DNA from: JAFGRU01 sp963665915
GTDB lineage: Bacteria > Desulfobacterota > Desulfuromonadia > Desulfuromonadales > JAAYDE01
Length of the DNA: 64,000 bases
Assembly: GCA_963665915.2 (NCBI GenBank)
Contig: CAXXSG010000005.1
Coordinates: forward strand, 62,001 to 126,000
Reading direction: 5' to 3'
Numbering within the stretch: the first letter of the stretch is position 1; every line of letters starts with the position of its first letter. Positions 56,339-64,000 of this stretch are shown one piece after another. Under the pieces are notes generated by a model. The model did no database searches and was not told the origin of the DNA. It saw only the letters and a list, made by a program, of their open reading frames with translations. The translations under genes were made by a program, and so were the position numbers.

Positions 56339-56439
56339 AACCCCAAGAGGAAAAAAAAGAGTTCCAGGCGATACTTCGTCCGCACAGGATTTACCACAAC
56401 AACATGATTATTGGTTCGGAAAAACCCCAAGATTACTGA
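56290..56439 (+). CDS. 49-aa small protein of unknown function
   Basis: The ATG is preceded by AGAAGGAGACATTC, one of the stronger ribosome sites in this window. The protein contains an imperfect internal repeat (EEFQVTLEPQ then KEFQAILRPH) and ends RIYHNNMIIGSEKPQDY. No signal peptide or membrane segment. It overlaps the end of the broken GLNPEWFG frame. I do not recognise the family. Confidence 0.5.
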   Translation: MAQSNLAQKEEFQVTLEPQEEKKEFQAILRPHRIYHNNMIIGSEKPQDY

Positions 56440-56493
56440 CACGACTAACTATTCCCTCTCTTCTGAAAAGAGAGAGTTTCTTACTATATATTG

Positions 56494-56524
56494 AAAAAGC
56501 CCTTCTTCGAAAAGGGCTTTTTTT
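56494..56524. terminator. Bidirectional intrinsic terminator before acnB
   Basis: AAAAAGCCCTT (56494-56504) pairs with AAGGGCTTTTT (56512-56522) over CTTCGAA, with T-rich flanks on both strands. It ends the acnB transcript and the small ORF transcript; a second hairpin of CTCTCTT/AAGAGAG lies just before it. Confidence 0.85.
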
Positions 56525-56550
56525 TTCACTTTATTGGTCAAAAAGAGGAT

Positions 56551-59079
56551 TCAGTAACCGCTCATTTCATTGAATTGAAGAAAGTTCCAGATTTTTTCCA
56601 TGTTGGGAAGGACCCTGTCCTGATAAATGTCAAAATATTCCTCGACAGTTGGAATTCTGCCAAGAATAGCGGAAATAGCTGCAAGTTCCGCTGACCCGAG
56701 ATAAACGCGGGTGTTGTCCCCCATTCGATCATCAAAATTTCGGGTTGAGGTTGAAAATACCGTTGATCCATCCGGTACGCGAGCCTGATTTCCCATGCAC
56801 AGCGAACAGCCGGGCGGTTCGATCCTAGCCCCAACAGCAGAAAAAACAGGGAAAAGACCTTCTTCTTTCAGTTGTTCATATTCCAGTCCGGTAGGCGGGC
56901 AGAGCCATATCCTGACATCGGGGTTGAATTTTTCACCTCTCCAGATTTCAGCGGCAGCTCGGAAATGTCCGATATTGATCAAACAGGAGCCGATAAATAT
57001 ATCTTGCACGGGGGTCCCGGCGACTTCGGACAAGAGACGCACGTCATCAGGATCGTTCGGGCAGGCCAAGATAGGCTCCTGGATATCAGCCAGATCGATT
57101 TCAAGCACCTCAGCATAGTTTGCATTGGAGTCTGCCTTTAAAAGTTCCGGCTTTTGCAGCCATTTCTTAATTTCTATGATGCGATCCTTGAGCATTTGAG
57201 GGTCCTGATATCCCCCCTCAACCATACTGCGCAATAATGCAACATTGGAACGAAGGTTTTTGCGAACACTTCCTTCCGACAGTTTAATGCAACATGCCGT
57301 AGCGCTGCGTTCAGCACTGGAATTCGTAATTTCAAAAGCCTGCTCAGGTGTCAGTTCCGGCAAACCTTCAATTTCGATAATTCGACCATTAAAGAGGTTT
57401 TTTTTATTTTTTTTGGGCACGGTCAACAACCCTTCCTGAATAGCCTGATACGGAATGGTATTGACGAGATCGCGTAAAGTTATGCCCCTATTGGGCAACC
57501 CTTTGAACCTGACCAGAACCGATTCCGGCATTTCCAGCGGAATAAATCCCATGGCCCCGGCAAAAGCAACCATTCCCGATCCGGCGGGGAAGGAAATCCC
57601 CAAAGGAAATCGAGTGTGGGAATCTCCGGCCGTCCCAAAACCATCAGGCACCAGCATACGATTAATCCAGCAGTGAAGAACGCCGTCCCCCGGTTGAAGG
57701 GTCACTCCACCTCGGCTGACGACAAATTCAGGCAGGGTCTCCAGAATTTCGAGATCCGCCGGTTTAGGGTAAGCGAAGGTATGACAAAAGGATTGAACAA
57801 ACAATGGCGCATTGAATTTGAAACAGCCAAGACCTTTGAGCTCTTCAACTGTCATTGGCCCTGTTGCATCCTGAGACCCAACGACATCGACCCGCGGTTC
57901 ACAGGACGTCCCAGGAAGAACGCCCGGAAGATTACAGGCTTTGCCGACCAGTTTTTGTGCCAGGGTATAACCCTGATCAGGACCTGGGTGAAAAACCGGC
58001 GGCGGAATAAAGATTTTTTCGTCCGGCATATTGAGGGCTCTGCGAGCGTTGGCGGTGAGCGCCTTGCCCATGACAAGCGGGATCCTTCCACCAGCCCGAT
58101 ATTCGTCCGGCAACGTACAAGGTTTTAAGTCAAAGCTGGCAAGGATGTTGCCATTGGAATCAGCCACAGTCCCCTGTGCCAGGTCGATAACAACCTTTTC
58201 CCCATGTTTGAGCTTAGAGACATCCAGAAACAGCGGCAGGCCTCCTGAATCACGGAAAGTATTGAAAAATATCGGGGCAATAACCCCACCGATAACAACC
58301 CCCCTGCATCTACGGTTGGGAACAAAAGGAATATCCTCTCCGATATGCCACAAAAGATTGTTGACTGCAGATTTTCTGGACGAACCGGTTCCCAGTACGT
58401 CCGCAGCAAAAGCGACGTTGTCACCATTGCGCCGCCATTCGCTGATGGTTTCAACACCGCCTGAGAAACGATGTTTCCCCATTTCGAGGGAATGAAGTGG
58501 AATATCAGTACGGCTCCATGAAGATCCTGGCGGGGAAAGATCGTCGGTATTCACCTCTCCTTCAACCTTGAATATTCTCAATTCAATTTTCCGAGGAAAA
58601 GCGGGCCGAGTGAGGAACCATTCCGCCTTAGCCCAGGACTTCAGAAGCTGACGCGCAGTAAGGTAACGTTGGGAAAACTCAAGAACATCTTCAAAAGCAT
58701 CATAAACCATAAAAACACGAGACAGCGCTGAAACCGCCTCTCCAGCCACCTCATCGACTTTAAGTGCCTTTACCAGTGGCGCGATATTATACCCTCCAAC
58801 CATGGTCCCGAGAATCCGAACCGCTTCCGGCTTTTTGATAAGAGGTGAAATAGCTTTTCCGCTAAGAATATCTCTTAAAAATCCAGCTTTAATTTTAGCA
58901 CCTGGATCGACTCCGGGAGCCACACGGTTTTTTAAAACTTCCAGCAGAAATTTTTCTTTCCCTTTGGGAGGCGCATGGAGCAAGATACAAACCCCCTGAA
59001 CCTGGTCCGGGGTCAAGGGCTGAGGTGGGATTCCCAAGGCGTTCCTCTCTGCGACCTGACGAAGATAGGATTCAATCAT
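56551..59079 (-). CDS. acnB: Aconitate hydratase B
   Basis: An 842 aa TCA-cycle enzyme interconverting citrate and isocitrate, and in some species 2-methylisocitrate. The ATG at 59079 (MIESYLRQVAERNALGIPPQ) has GGAGGT 6 bases upstream; the ATG at 59103 is less likely. GTAGDSHTRFPLGISF near the middle and CSLCMGNQ near the C-terminus (Fe-S ligand cysteines) are intact, with a third in the FIGSCLINIGHFR segment. AcnB-type domain order, with the N-terminal HEAT-like and swivel part before the Fe-S domains, is clear. It is monocistronic. Confidence 0.95.
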   Translation of the reverse strand: MIESYLRQVAERNALGIPPQPLTPDQVQGVCILLHAPPKGKEKFLLEVLKNRVAPGVDPGAKIKAGFLRDILSGKAISPLIKKPEAVRILGTMVGGYNIAPLVKALKVDEVAGEAVSALSRVFMVYDAFEDVLEFSQRYLTARQLLKSWAKAEWFLTRPAFPRKIELRIFKVEGEVNTDDLSPPGSSWSRTDIPLHSLEMGKHRFSGGVETISEWRRNGDNVAFAADVLGTGSSRKSAVNNLLWHIGEDIPFVPNRRCRGVVIGGVIAPIFFNTFRDSGGLPLFLDVSKLKHGEKVVIDLAQGTVADSNGNILASFDLKPCTLPDEYRAGGRIPLVMGKALTANARRALNMPDEKIFIPPPVFHPGPDQGYTLAQKLVGKACNLPGVLPGTSCEPRVDVVGSQDATGPMTVEELKGLGCFKFNAPLFVQSFCHTFAYPKPADLEILETLPEFVVSRGGVTLQPGDGVLHCWINRMLVPDGFGTAGDSHTRFPLGISFPAGSGMVAFAGAMGFIPLEMPESVLVRFKGLPNRGITLRDLVNTIPYQAIQEGLLTVPKKNKKNLFNGRIIEIEGLPELTPEQAFEITNSSAERSATACCIKLSEGSVRKNLRSNVALLRSMVEGGYQDPQMLKDRIIEIKKWLQKPELLKADSNANYAEVLEIDLADIQEPILACPNDPDDVRLLSEVAGTPVQDIFIGSCLINIGHFRAAAEIWRGEKFNPDVRIWLCPPTGLEYEQLKEEGLFPVFSAVGARIEPPGCSLCMGNQARVPDGSTVFSTSTRNFDDRMGDNTRVYLGSAELAAISAILGRIPTVEEYFDIYQDRVLPNMEKIWNFLQFNEMSGY

Positions 59080-59396
59080 GCAAGCACCTCCACAATTAAA
59101 CATCTACTCCAAAAAAAGTTTCAAAAGCCCGCGCTTTTGCGTCATCAAAACCAGCCAACAATGAGCTGTTCTTAATTTAACTTATATCGGTCAAAAAAAG
59201 ATTGTCAAACATTCCAACCATTTAATTTTTTTAAGATTATGTTTCAGTGGAACATATCAAAGAGCTGTTGTATTTAATTTTCTTCTGGTAAATCAATTCT
59301 TTCGGATAGTTTCGCTAAGAATCTTATGCAAGCACGGACTACGGAATATCTTTTGCTAAACATTTATAGATAACCTCAACCCCGAGACAGCGAGTC

Positions 59397-61797
59397 ATGT
59401 CATTCATCAATTATCCGCCTAAACCATTCTCAGCCAGACAAAGCTCTCTTCTCCTGTTTTTCCTTGCTTACACATCCGGTATTTTAATCGCTCCATTTTT
59501 TTTTGCCCATTTCAGAAAAATATTTGCTTCCGGTTTTTTTTATATTTTTAATTTTATTATTTTTTCATAGGATTAGAGGTTATTTTCTAATCCTGTTCAT
59601 TGCTTTTTTCGGTTTCACTTATTATCACCTGAGCATGGCTATTCCTGAAGAGCCACAGCATATTTGTCATTTTGCTGGATCAAAAAGGACCATCGAGGGT
59701 TACGTAAATGACCTGAGTATGAAGCCTAAGGGCTCAGTTTTGAATCTAGACGTTAAGCAAATTGTTTCACCGAACACCACCACCAACGTCAAGGGGAAAA
59801 TTATCCTGTTCGTCCGGGAAGGCTGTCCGGATGTAGAGCCTGGAGACAAAGTCCGGGTTGTTGCGAAACTGCGCCGTCCTACCCGGTATGGGAATCCAGG
59901 TGAATTTGATTATCCCCGCTACCTGGCCAGGCGCAAAGTTTATGTCACCGCCACGACTCCAACTTCAATCGGAGTTGTCAGGCTGGCAGACACTAAGCGA
60001 AGGGGTTGGAAGGATTCAATTGAAATATTTCGCCATAAAATTCGGTTAGTGATCCATGAATCGATTTCTCCGGAGATGGCCCCTTTTTTGAGGGCTTTGA
60101 CAATTGGAGACCGCGGTGGGTTGAGTCTTGAGCAACGAAATCTTCTCGGTCGCAGCGGCGTTTCCCACCTTTTTGCCATTTCCGGTCTTCATATGGGGAT
60201 TCTGTTTTTCTTTTTCTATGAGTTCTTAAAATATGCCTACTGCCGTTCAAAGAAACTCCTCCTTCTGGTTCCTCCCAAACAGGTTCTTCCCCTGTTAATC
60301 ATCCCATTGCTATTATTCTATCTCATTCTCGCCGGAGGGTCCCCGCCGACGCAAAGGGCCTTTCTGGCCATTACTTTTACCTCAGTACTGGTTGGACTCT
60401 GTTATTATTCCAGTCCAATCCGCATTGTCCTGGCTGTGGCTTTTTTGATCCTAATTTTCGACCCGTTAGCCATTTTCACACCTTCTTACCAGCTTTCTTT
60501 TGCCGCGGTTTTTGCTATTCTCTACATGGCTCCCCGCTGGCAGAAAAGAATTCAGCACCTTCCCCTGTATATAAGATATCCGGCTAATCTTTTTTTTATT
60601 ACCACCACAGCGACACTGGCAACTCTCCCTCAGGTACTTTTTCATTTCCATATTTTTTCGCCAGCCAGTCTTTTAATCAATCTAATAGCCGTACCCCTGG
60701 TCACTATTTTTGCTCTTCCCAGTGCTTTACTTGGAATCGCACTATTTCTCCCCTTTCCCGCCGTGGGCCAATTGCTGTTCCAATTCGCCGCACTAATTCT
60801 CGACTTGACATTAAAAATTATCCCTATATTTACAACTGTTTTTAACTCCGAATCCGGTGTTTACTACCTGACCCCATGGGAAGTTGCCGGTTTTTCCCTG
60901 CTCCTTCTTTCCTTGGTTTTCAACAGAAAAAGTCCTTTCGGTAATTGGAGGTCTTCAGCAGCAATATGTGTTTTATCCGGCCTGCTGATTTTTTATCCTT
61001 TTTCCCCTCGAAACACTTTTTCGCTTACAGCTATTAATGTTGGACACGGAGATGCCCTTCTGGTACATCAGAATACAAAAAACTATCTGGTGGATGGTGG
61101 CGGATCCTATTCAAATGATTTTGACGTCGGTGAAAAAATTGTAGCTCCTGCACTGGGCTGGTTAGGAACAAAAAAATTTGATGCGGTAATCCTGACCCAC
61201 GCCCATCCTGATCATTATAAGGGTCTGGCATTTATCCTGAAACATTTCGAGGTAAGGGAGTTCTGGTCGGCCATACCTTTTCATAACCTTCCACCAATCA
61301 TTCAAAAACCTCTCACGTTGAATAACATTCCCGTAATTACTTTTCCGGAAGGATGGAACCTTCTCGAGGCGAGGTCTGAAAGCGTTTTCTCTGTTTTTGT
61401 TCCTCCACAAAGCACAGCCGTAATCAATGACCGTTCAATTGTTCTTTTTATGCGCAACGCGAACAACAGCCTTCTTCTGACCGGAGACCTTGAAAAAAGA
61501 GGTGTTAAGAATTTCATTCGCTCATCACTCTATTCAAAAACCAACCTTTTAAAACTCCCTCACCATGGCAGCCTGCACTCTTCACCGGAACTTCTCATAA
61601 ACTTTTTTCACCCGGAACTTGCGTTTGCGACCACAAACCGGAAGCTACCTGAAAAAGATTTTTCCATCCTCTCAACCAACACATTAAAATCACTGCCCCT
61701 GAGCCTTAATAAAAATGGTGTGCCTGCATCCTTAAGATTTATTGCCACGAAGGATGGATGGGAGGTAAGATACTGGCAACGTGGGCTTTTCCGTTGA
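59397..61797 (+). CDS. comEC: ComEC/Rec2 DNA-uptake channel, N-terminus out of frame at a T9 tract
   Basis: ComEC is the inner-membrane channel for transforming DNA. The frame from 59503 (764 aa) has the hydrophobic DUF4131/ComEC core (LFAISGLHMG near 210, GGSPPTQRAFLA near 270) and a C-terminal metallo-beta-lactamase domain with LTHAHPDHYKG near 560. That frame begins at TTG inside a T run and lacks the usual first membrane segment. The missing N-terminus, MSFINYPPKPFSARQSSLLL and FFLAYTSGILIAPFF, starts at ATG 59397 in another frame and runs into T9 (59496-59504). One T fewer would fuse both into about 800 aa. So the copy is phase-off, disrupted, or shifted by a sequencing error. Confidence 0.85.
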
Positions 61798-61852
61798 CAG
61801 AACCACCGGCTTTTGTTAGCTTTTTCTCTTCTTAGAAAGATGGAGCCAAACG

Positions 61853-63220
61853 ATGAAAAACCCCTCTATACTTGTCGTCGATGACGAACCATTTTTCCGT
61901 CATCTATACGCAGACTCATTAAGTCAGGATAACTGCAACGTTGAAAAGGCGTCTTCGGGGGAAGAGGCCCTGAAGCGCATCATGCAAGGGGGCATAGATG
62001 TCGTTCTCACCGATTTGATCATGCCCGGTATTTCGGGGCTGGATCTTTTAAGGGCGGTGCGAAAAATCCTGAATCCGCCTGAAGTTATCCTCGTTACAGC
62101 CCACGCCACAATAGAAACCGCTATTGAAGCCCTGAAAAACGGTGCGCGTGATTATCTCATTAAACCGTTCAACCCCGAGGAGTTGCGCCACCTGGTCCAC
62201 GCCTGCCTGGAACAGCGTCAGCTTCTTAATGAAAATACCCATTTAAAAAACCAGATCCGCCTTTATCAGAAAGGTCAGACCCTGGCTTTCCTTCTAGAGG
62301 TTGATAAGCTTCTCGCTCAGGCGGTCGATTTTCTGGTCCAGGAGGCCGACAGCGGCCGCGGTTTCGCTTTTCTGCTGGATAAGGGTCAGGCCACAAAGTT
62401 TTTCCGCTCCGATGGTCTAACGGAGGAACAGGCTATACAAATCCTCGACTCCTTGCTCCCCAAGTTTCAGACGATCTCCGGCACCTCTTTTTTACAGATC
62501 CAGGATATTGACGTCGGCACTGGATGGCCTCAGGGCATTCGTTCCCTTTGCCTGATTCCTCTTTTTTATGAAAAAAAGCTGGAGGCCGGAATTGTTGTTT
62601 TCAATTCCTCCGATGCCAGCTCTGAACTCCATTTTCCTTACGAACAACTATTATTTTTGTCTCAACAGACGGCACTCGGTTTTTCAAATTCAATACGCTT
62701 TCAGGGAACCCAGGAACTCGTCTACACCGATGACTTGACAGGGCTGTATAATTACCGCTATCTGCAGATCGTACTTCAGCAGGAAATCATGAGGACCAAA
62801 CGTTACGGCCTTTCTTTTGCGCTGGTTTTTATTGATCTGGATCATTTCAAGGAAGTCAATGACAGTTACGGTCATCTCGTCGGCAGTAACACTCTGAAGG
62901 AGGTGGCAGATATTTTAAGAAAAAGTGTCCGTTCGGCCGACATGGTTTTCCGTTACGGAGGGGACGAGTTTACTGCTCTTCTTGTTGAAACTGACGAGAA
63001 TGGCGCCGCTACCGTAACTGAGAGAATCCGCAAGAACATTGCCGACAATACGTTCCTGAAAGACTCGGTCGCCTATAAAAAGCTGACAGCGACAATCGGT
63101 TACGCCATTTTCCCCAAAAATGCTCAAGAAAAAAAAACACTCATGGACCTTGCCGACAAGGCCATGTACCATGGGAAAAAGCAACGCAATGTCGTCTGCA
63201 ATGTAAACGATCTTCCGTGA
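61853..63220 (+). CDS. Response regulator with receiver, GAF-like and GGDEF domains (diguanylate cyclase)
   Basis: A 455 aa regulator. The receiver (residues 1 to about 120) has ILVVDDEP, phospho-acceptor D54 in VVLTDLIMPG and a lysine in LIKPFN. A middle part (about 150-290) resembles a GAF domain, and the C-terminal GGDEF domain (about 295-450) has the intact FRYGGDEF site and the RxxD inhibitory site (RSAD) five residues before it. It should make cyclic di-GMP in response to a histidine kinase that is not adjacent. It lies 55 bases after comEC and 131 bases before hisS. Confidence 0.92.
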   Translation: MKNPSILVVDDEPFFRHLYADSLSQDNCNVEKASSGEEALKRIMQGGIDVVLTDLIMPGISGLDLLRAVRKILNPPEVILVTAHATIETAIEALKNGARDYLIKPFNPEELRHLVHACLEQRQLLNENTHLKNQIRLYQKGQTLAFLLEVDKLLAQAVDFLVQEADSGRGFAFLLDKGQATKFFRSDGLTEEQAIQILDSLLPKFQTISGTSFLQIQDIDVGTGWPQGIRSLCLIPLFYEKKLEAGIVVFNSSDASSELHFPYEQLLFLSQQTALGFSNSIRFQGTQELVYTDDLTGLYNYRYLQIVLQQEIMRTKRYGLSFALVFIDLDHFKEVNDSYGHLVGSNTLKEVADILRKSVRSADMVFRYGGDEFTALLVETDENGAATVTERIRKNIADNTFLKDSVAYKKLTATIGYAIFPKNAQEKKTLMDLADKAMYHGKKQRNVVCNVNDLP

Positions 63221-63311
63221 GTTCCTGTCGGCTTTCGCATGCCAGCAGGACAAACTTTCCCTGCACCACAACGTGCCGTCCTTTTTCATCAAACAGTATG
63301 GCCCTACCCTC

Positions 63312-63335
63312 ACCTCAGGTTTGAGGTTTTTTTTT
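63312..63335 (+). terminator. Intrinsic terminator directly before hisS
   Basis: ACCTCA (63312-63317) pairs with TGAGGT (63322-63327) over GGTT, followed by T9. Only three bases separate the T-run from the Shine-Dalgarno of hisS (63339-63345), so no promoter for hisS fits in between. Confidence 0.8.
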
Positions 63336-63351
63336 GGCAAGGAGGATTAAT

Positions 63352-64000
63352 GTGAAAATCTCTGGTGTTAAAGGAATGAACGATATCCTACCGGAGGAGA
63401 TAGATATCTGGCATTTTCTAGAAGACTGCGTCAAGGAGGTTTTTCATGCCTTTGGTTTCAGGGAGATCAGGGTTCCGGTCCTTGAAAAAACTGACCTTTT
63501 CTGCCGTTCTATCGGTGAGGAAACGGACATTGTGGCCAAGGAAATGTATACATTTCCGGACAAAAGCGACAATTCGCTGACCCTGCGCCCGGAGGGCACC
63601 GCCTCTGTCATGCGCTCCTTTATCGAACATAAACTTTACAATCTTCAGCAGATCAACAAACTCTATTATATCGGTCCCATGTTCCGTTATGAACGGCCGC
63701 AAAAAGGCCGCTACCGTCAGTTTCATCAGATTGGAGCCGAGGTTATCGGAGAAGACAGTCCTCTGGTGGACGCTCAGTTGCTGATCATGCTCGATCATTT
63801 TTTCAACCGCATTGGGATCGAAGATGCCCATCTGCAGATAAACTCCCTTGGTTGCCCTGACTGCCGCCCACTGTACCGCCAGGCCCTTGTGGACTTTCTC
63901 TCTAATAAACTGGACCACCTCTGCAACGATTGCCAACGACGCTTCCAGACCAATCCGCTGAGAGTTCTCGACTGCAAAGTGGAAGCATGCAGAGAGGCCT
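63352..64000 (+). CDS. hisS: Histidyl-tRNA synthetase, N-terminal part (3' end outside window)
   Basis: A class II synthetase charging tRNA-His. The start is GTG with AAGGAGG six bases upstream. Conserved are KISGVKGMNDILPEE at the N-terminus, LRPEGTASVMRS, and motif 2 FRYERPQKGRYRQFHQ. About 216 of the usual 420 residues are in the window. It is read in the same direction as the regulator gene, and a hairpin terminator lies just before it. Confidence 0.96.
   Translation, partial: MKISGVKGMNDILPEEIDIWHFLEDCVKEVFHAFGFREIRVPVLEKTDLFCRSIGEETDIVAKEMYTFPDKSDNSLTLRPEGTASVMRSFIEHKLYNLQQINKLYYIGPMFRYERPQKGRYRQFHQIGAEVIGEDSPLVDAQLLIMLDHFFNRIGIEDAHLQINSLGCPDCRPLYRQALVDFLSNKLDHLCNDCQRRFQTNPLRVLDCKVEACREA

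Larger units (their letters stand above)
55246..56550. other. Decayed accessory patch with small plus-strand ORFs, no intact gene
   Basis: No gene of normal length fits this stretch except as fragments. On the minus strand, frames around 55495-55690 carry a basic C-terminal peptide that looks like a transposase end; on the plus strand are small frames at 55700-55834 (44 codons) and 55844-55912 (22 codons) without good ribosome sites, then the GLNPEWFG domain remnant and a 49-codon ORF. Two T/A-flanked hairpins (56453-56475 and 56494-56522) close it before acnB. Confidence 0.55.

Overview
The window reads as chromosome of a Gram-negative bacterium, most likely a deltaproteobacterium of the Desulfuromonadia/Geobacter type. 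This is an inference from gene content: a CofD-like protein of the GAK type, a fused transaldolase/glucose-6-phosphate isomerase, class II fructose bisphosphatase, AcnB, two liv-type ABC importers, RecBCD and a complete RND tripartite pump. There is no rRNA, CRISPR array, prophage or intact insertion sequence. The only RNA gene seen is tRNA-Cys(GCA). Most of the window is ordinary core genome, and one 1.3 kb patch (55246-56550) looks like decayed accessory DNA.

Layout. 1-6.3 kb: the 3' end of hypE, a CofD/YvcK-like protein, a Tat-exported M15-type peptidase (-), a cold-shock protein, an M23 peptidase (-), a secretin N-domain-like exported protein and tRNA-Cys. 6.3-12.7 kb: a TauE/SafE permease, a stand-alone MEMO1-family protein, gltX, a P-type cation ATPase and a short GGQ release-factor-like protein that probably starts at ATT. 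12.9-18.8 kb: a translationally coupled RND pump operon (adaptor, permease, outer-membrane factor). 18.9-21.5 kb: an ankyrin-repeat protein and small genes. 22.1-27.2 kb: liv operon 1 (+). 27.3-29.6 kb: three unassigned small genes. 29.8-34.8 kb: liv operon 2 (-), convergent with the first.

35-52.8 kb lies almost wholly on the minus strand and combines carbon metabolism (tkt, tal-pgi, glpX, rpe) with recC-recB-recD, a VanZ-like gene and an OFA-family transporter. 53-55.2 kb holds an SDR/DUF2867 protein and queH. 56.5-59.1 kb is acnB (-). 59.4-64 kb holds comEC, a receiver-GAF-GGDEF regulator and the 5' part of hisS.

The metabolic genes fit together as gluconeogenesis plus the non-oxidative pentose phosphate pathway (GlpX, Rpe, Tkt, Tal-Pgi) feeding from a TCA cycle (AcnB), with amino-acid-type import by two Liv systems. 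In both liv operons the binding-protein gene is separated from the permease/ATPase genes by an intrinsic terminator, so the binding protein can be made in excess.

The observations most worth checking are a T9 tract that throws the N-terminus of comEC out of frame, a P-type ATPase whose M4 motif lacks the usual glutamate, the probable ATT start codon, terminators placed tightly against the starts of hisS and gltX, and the decayed patch before acnB. No complete, clearly new multi-gene system is evident.
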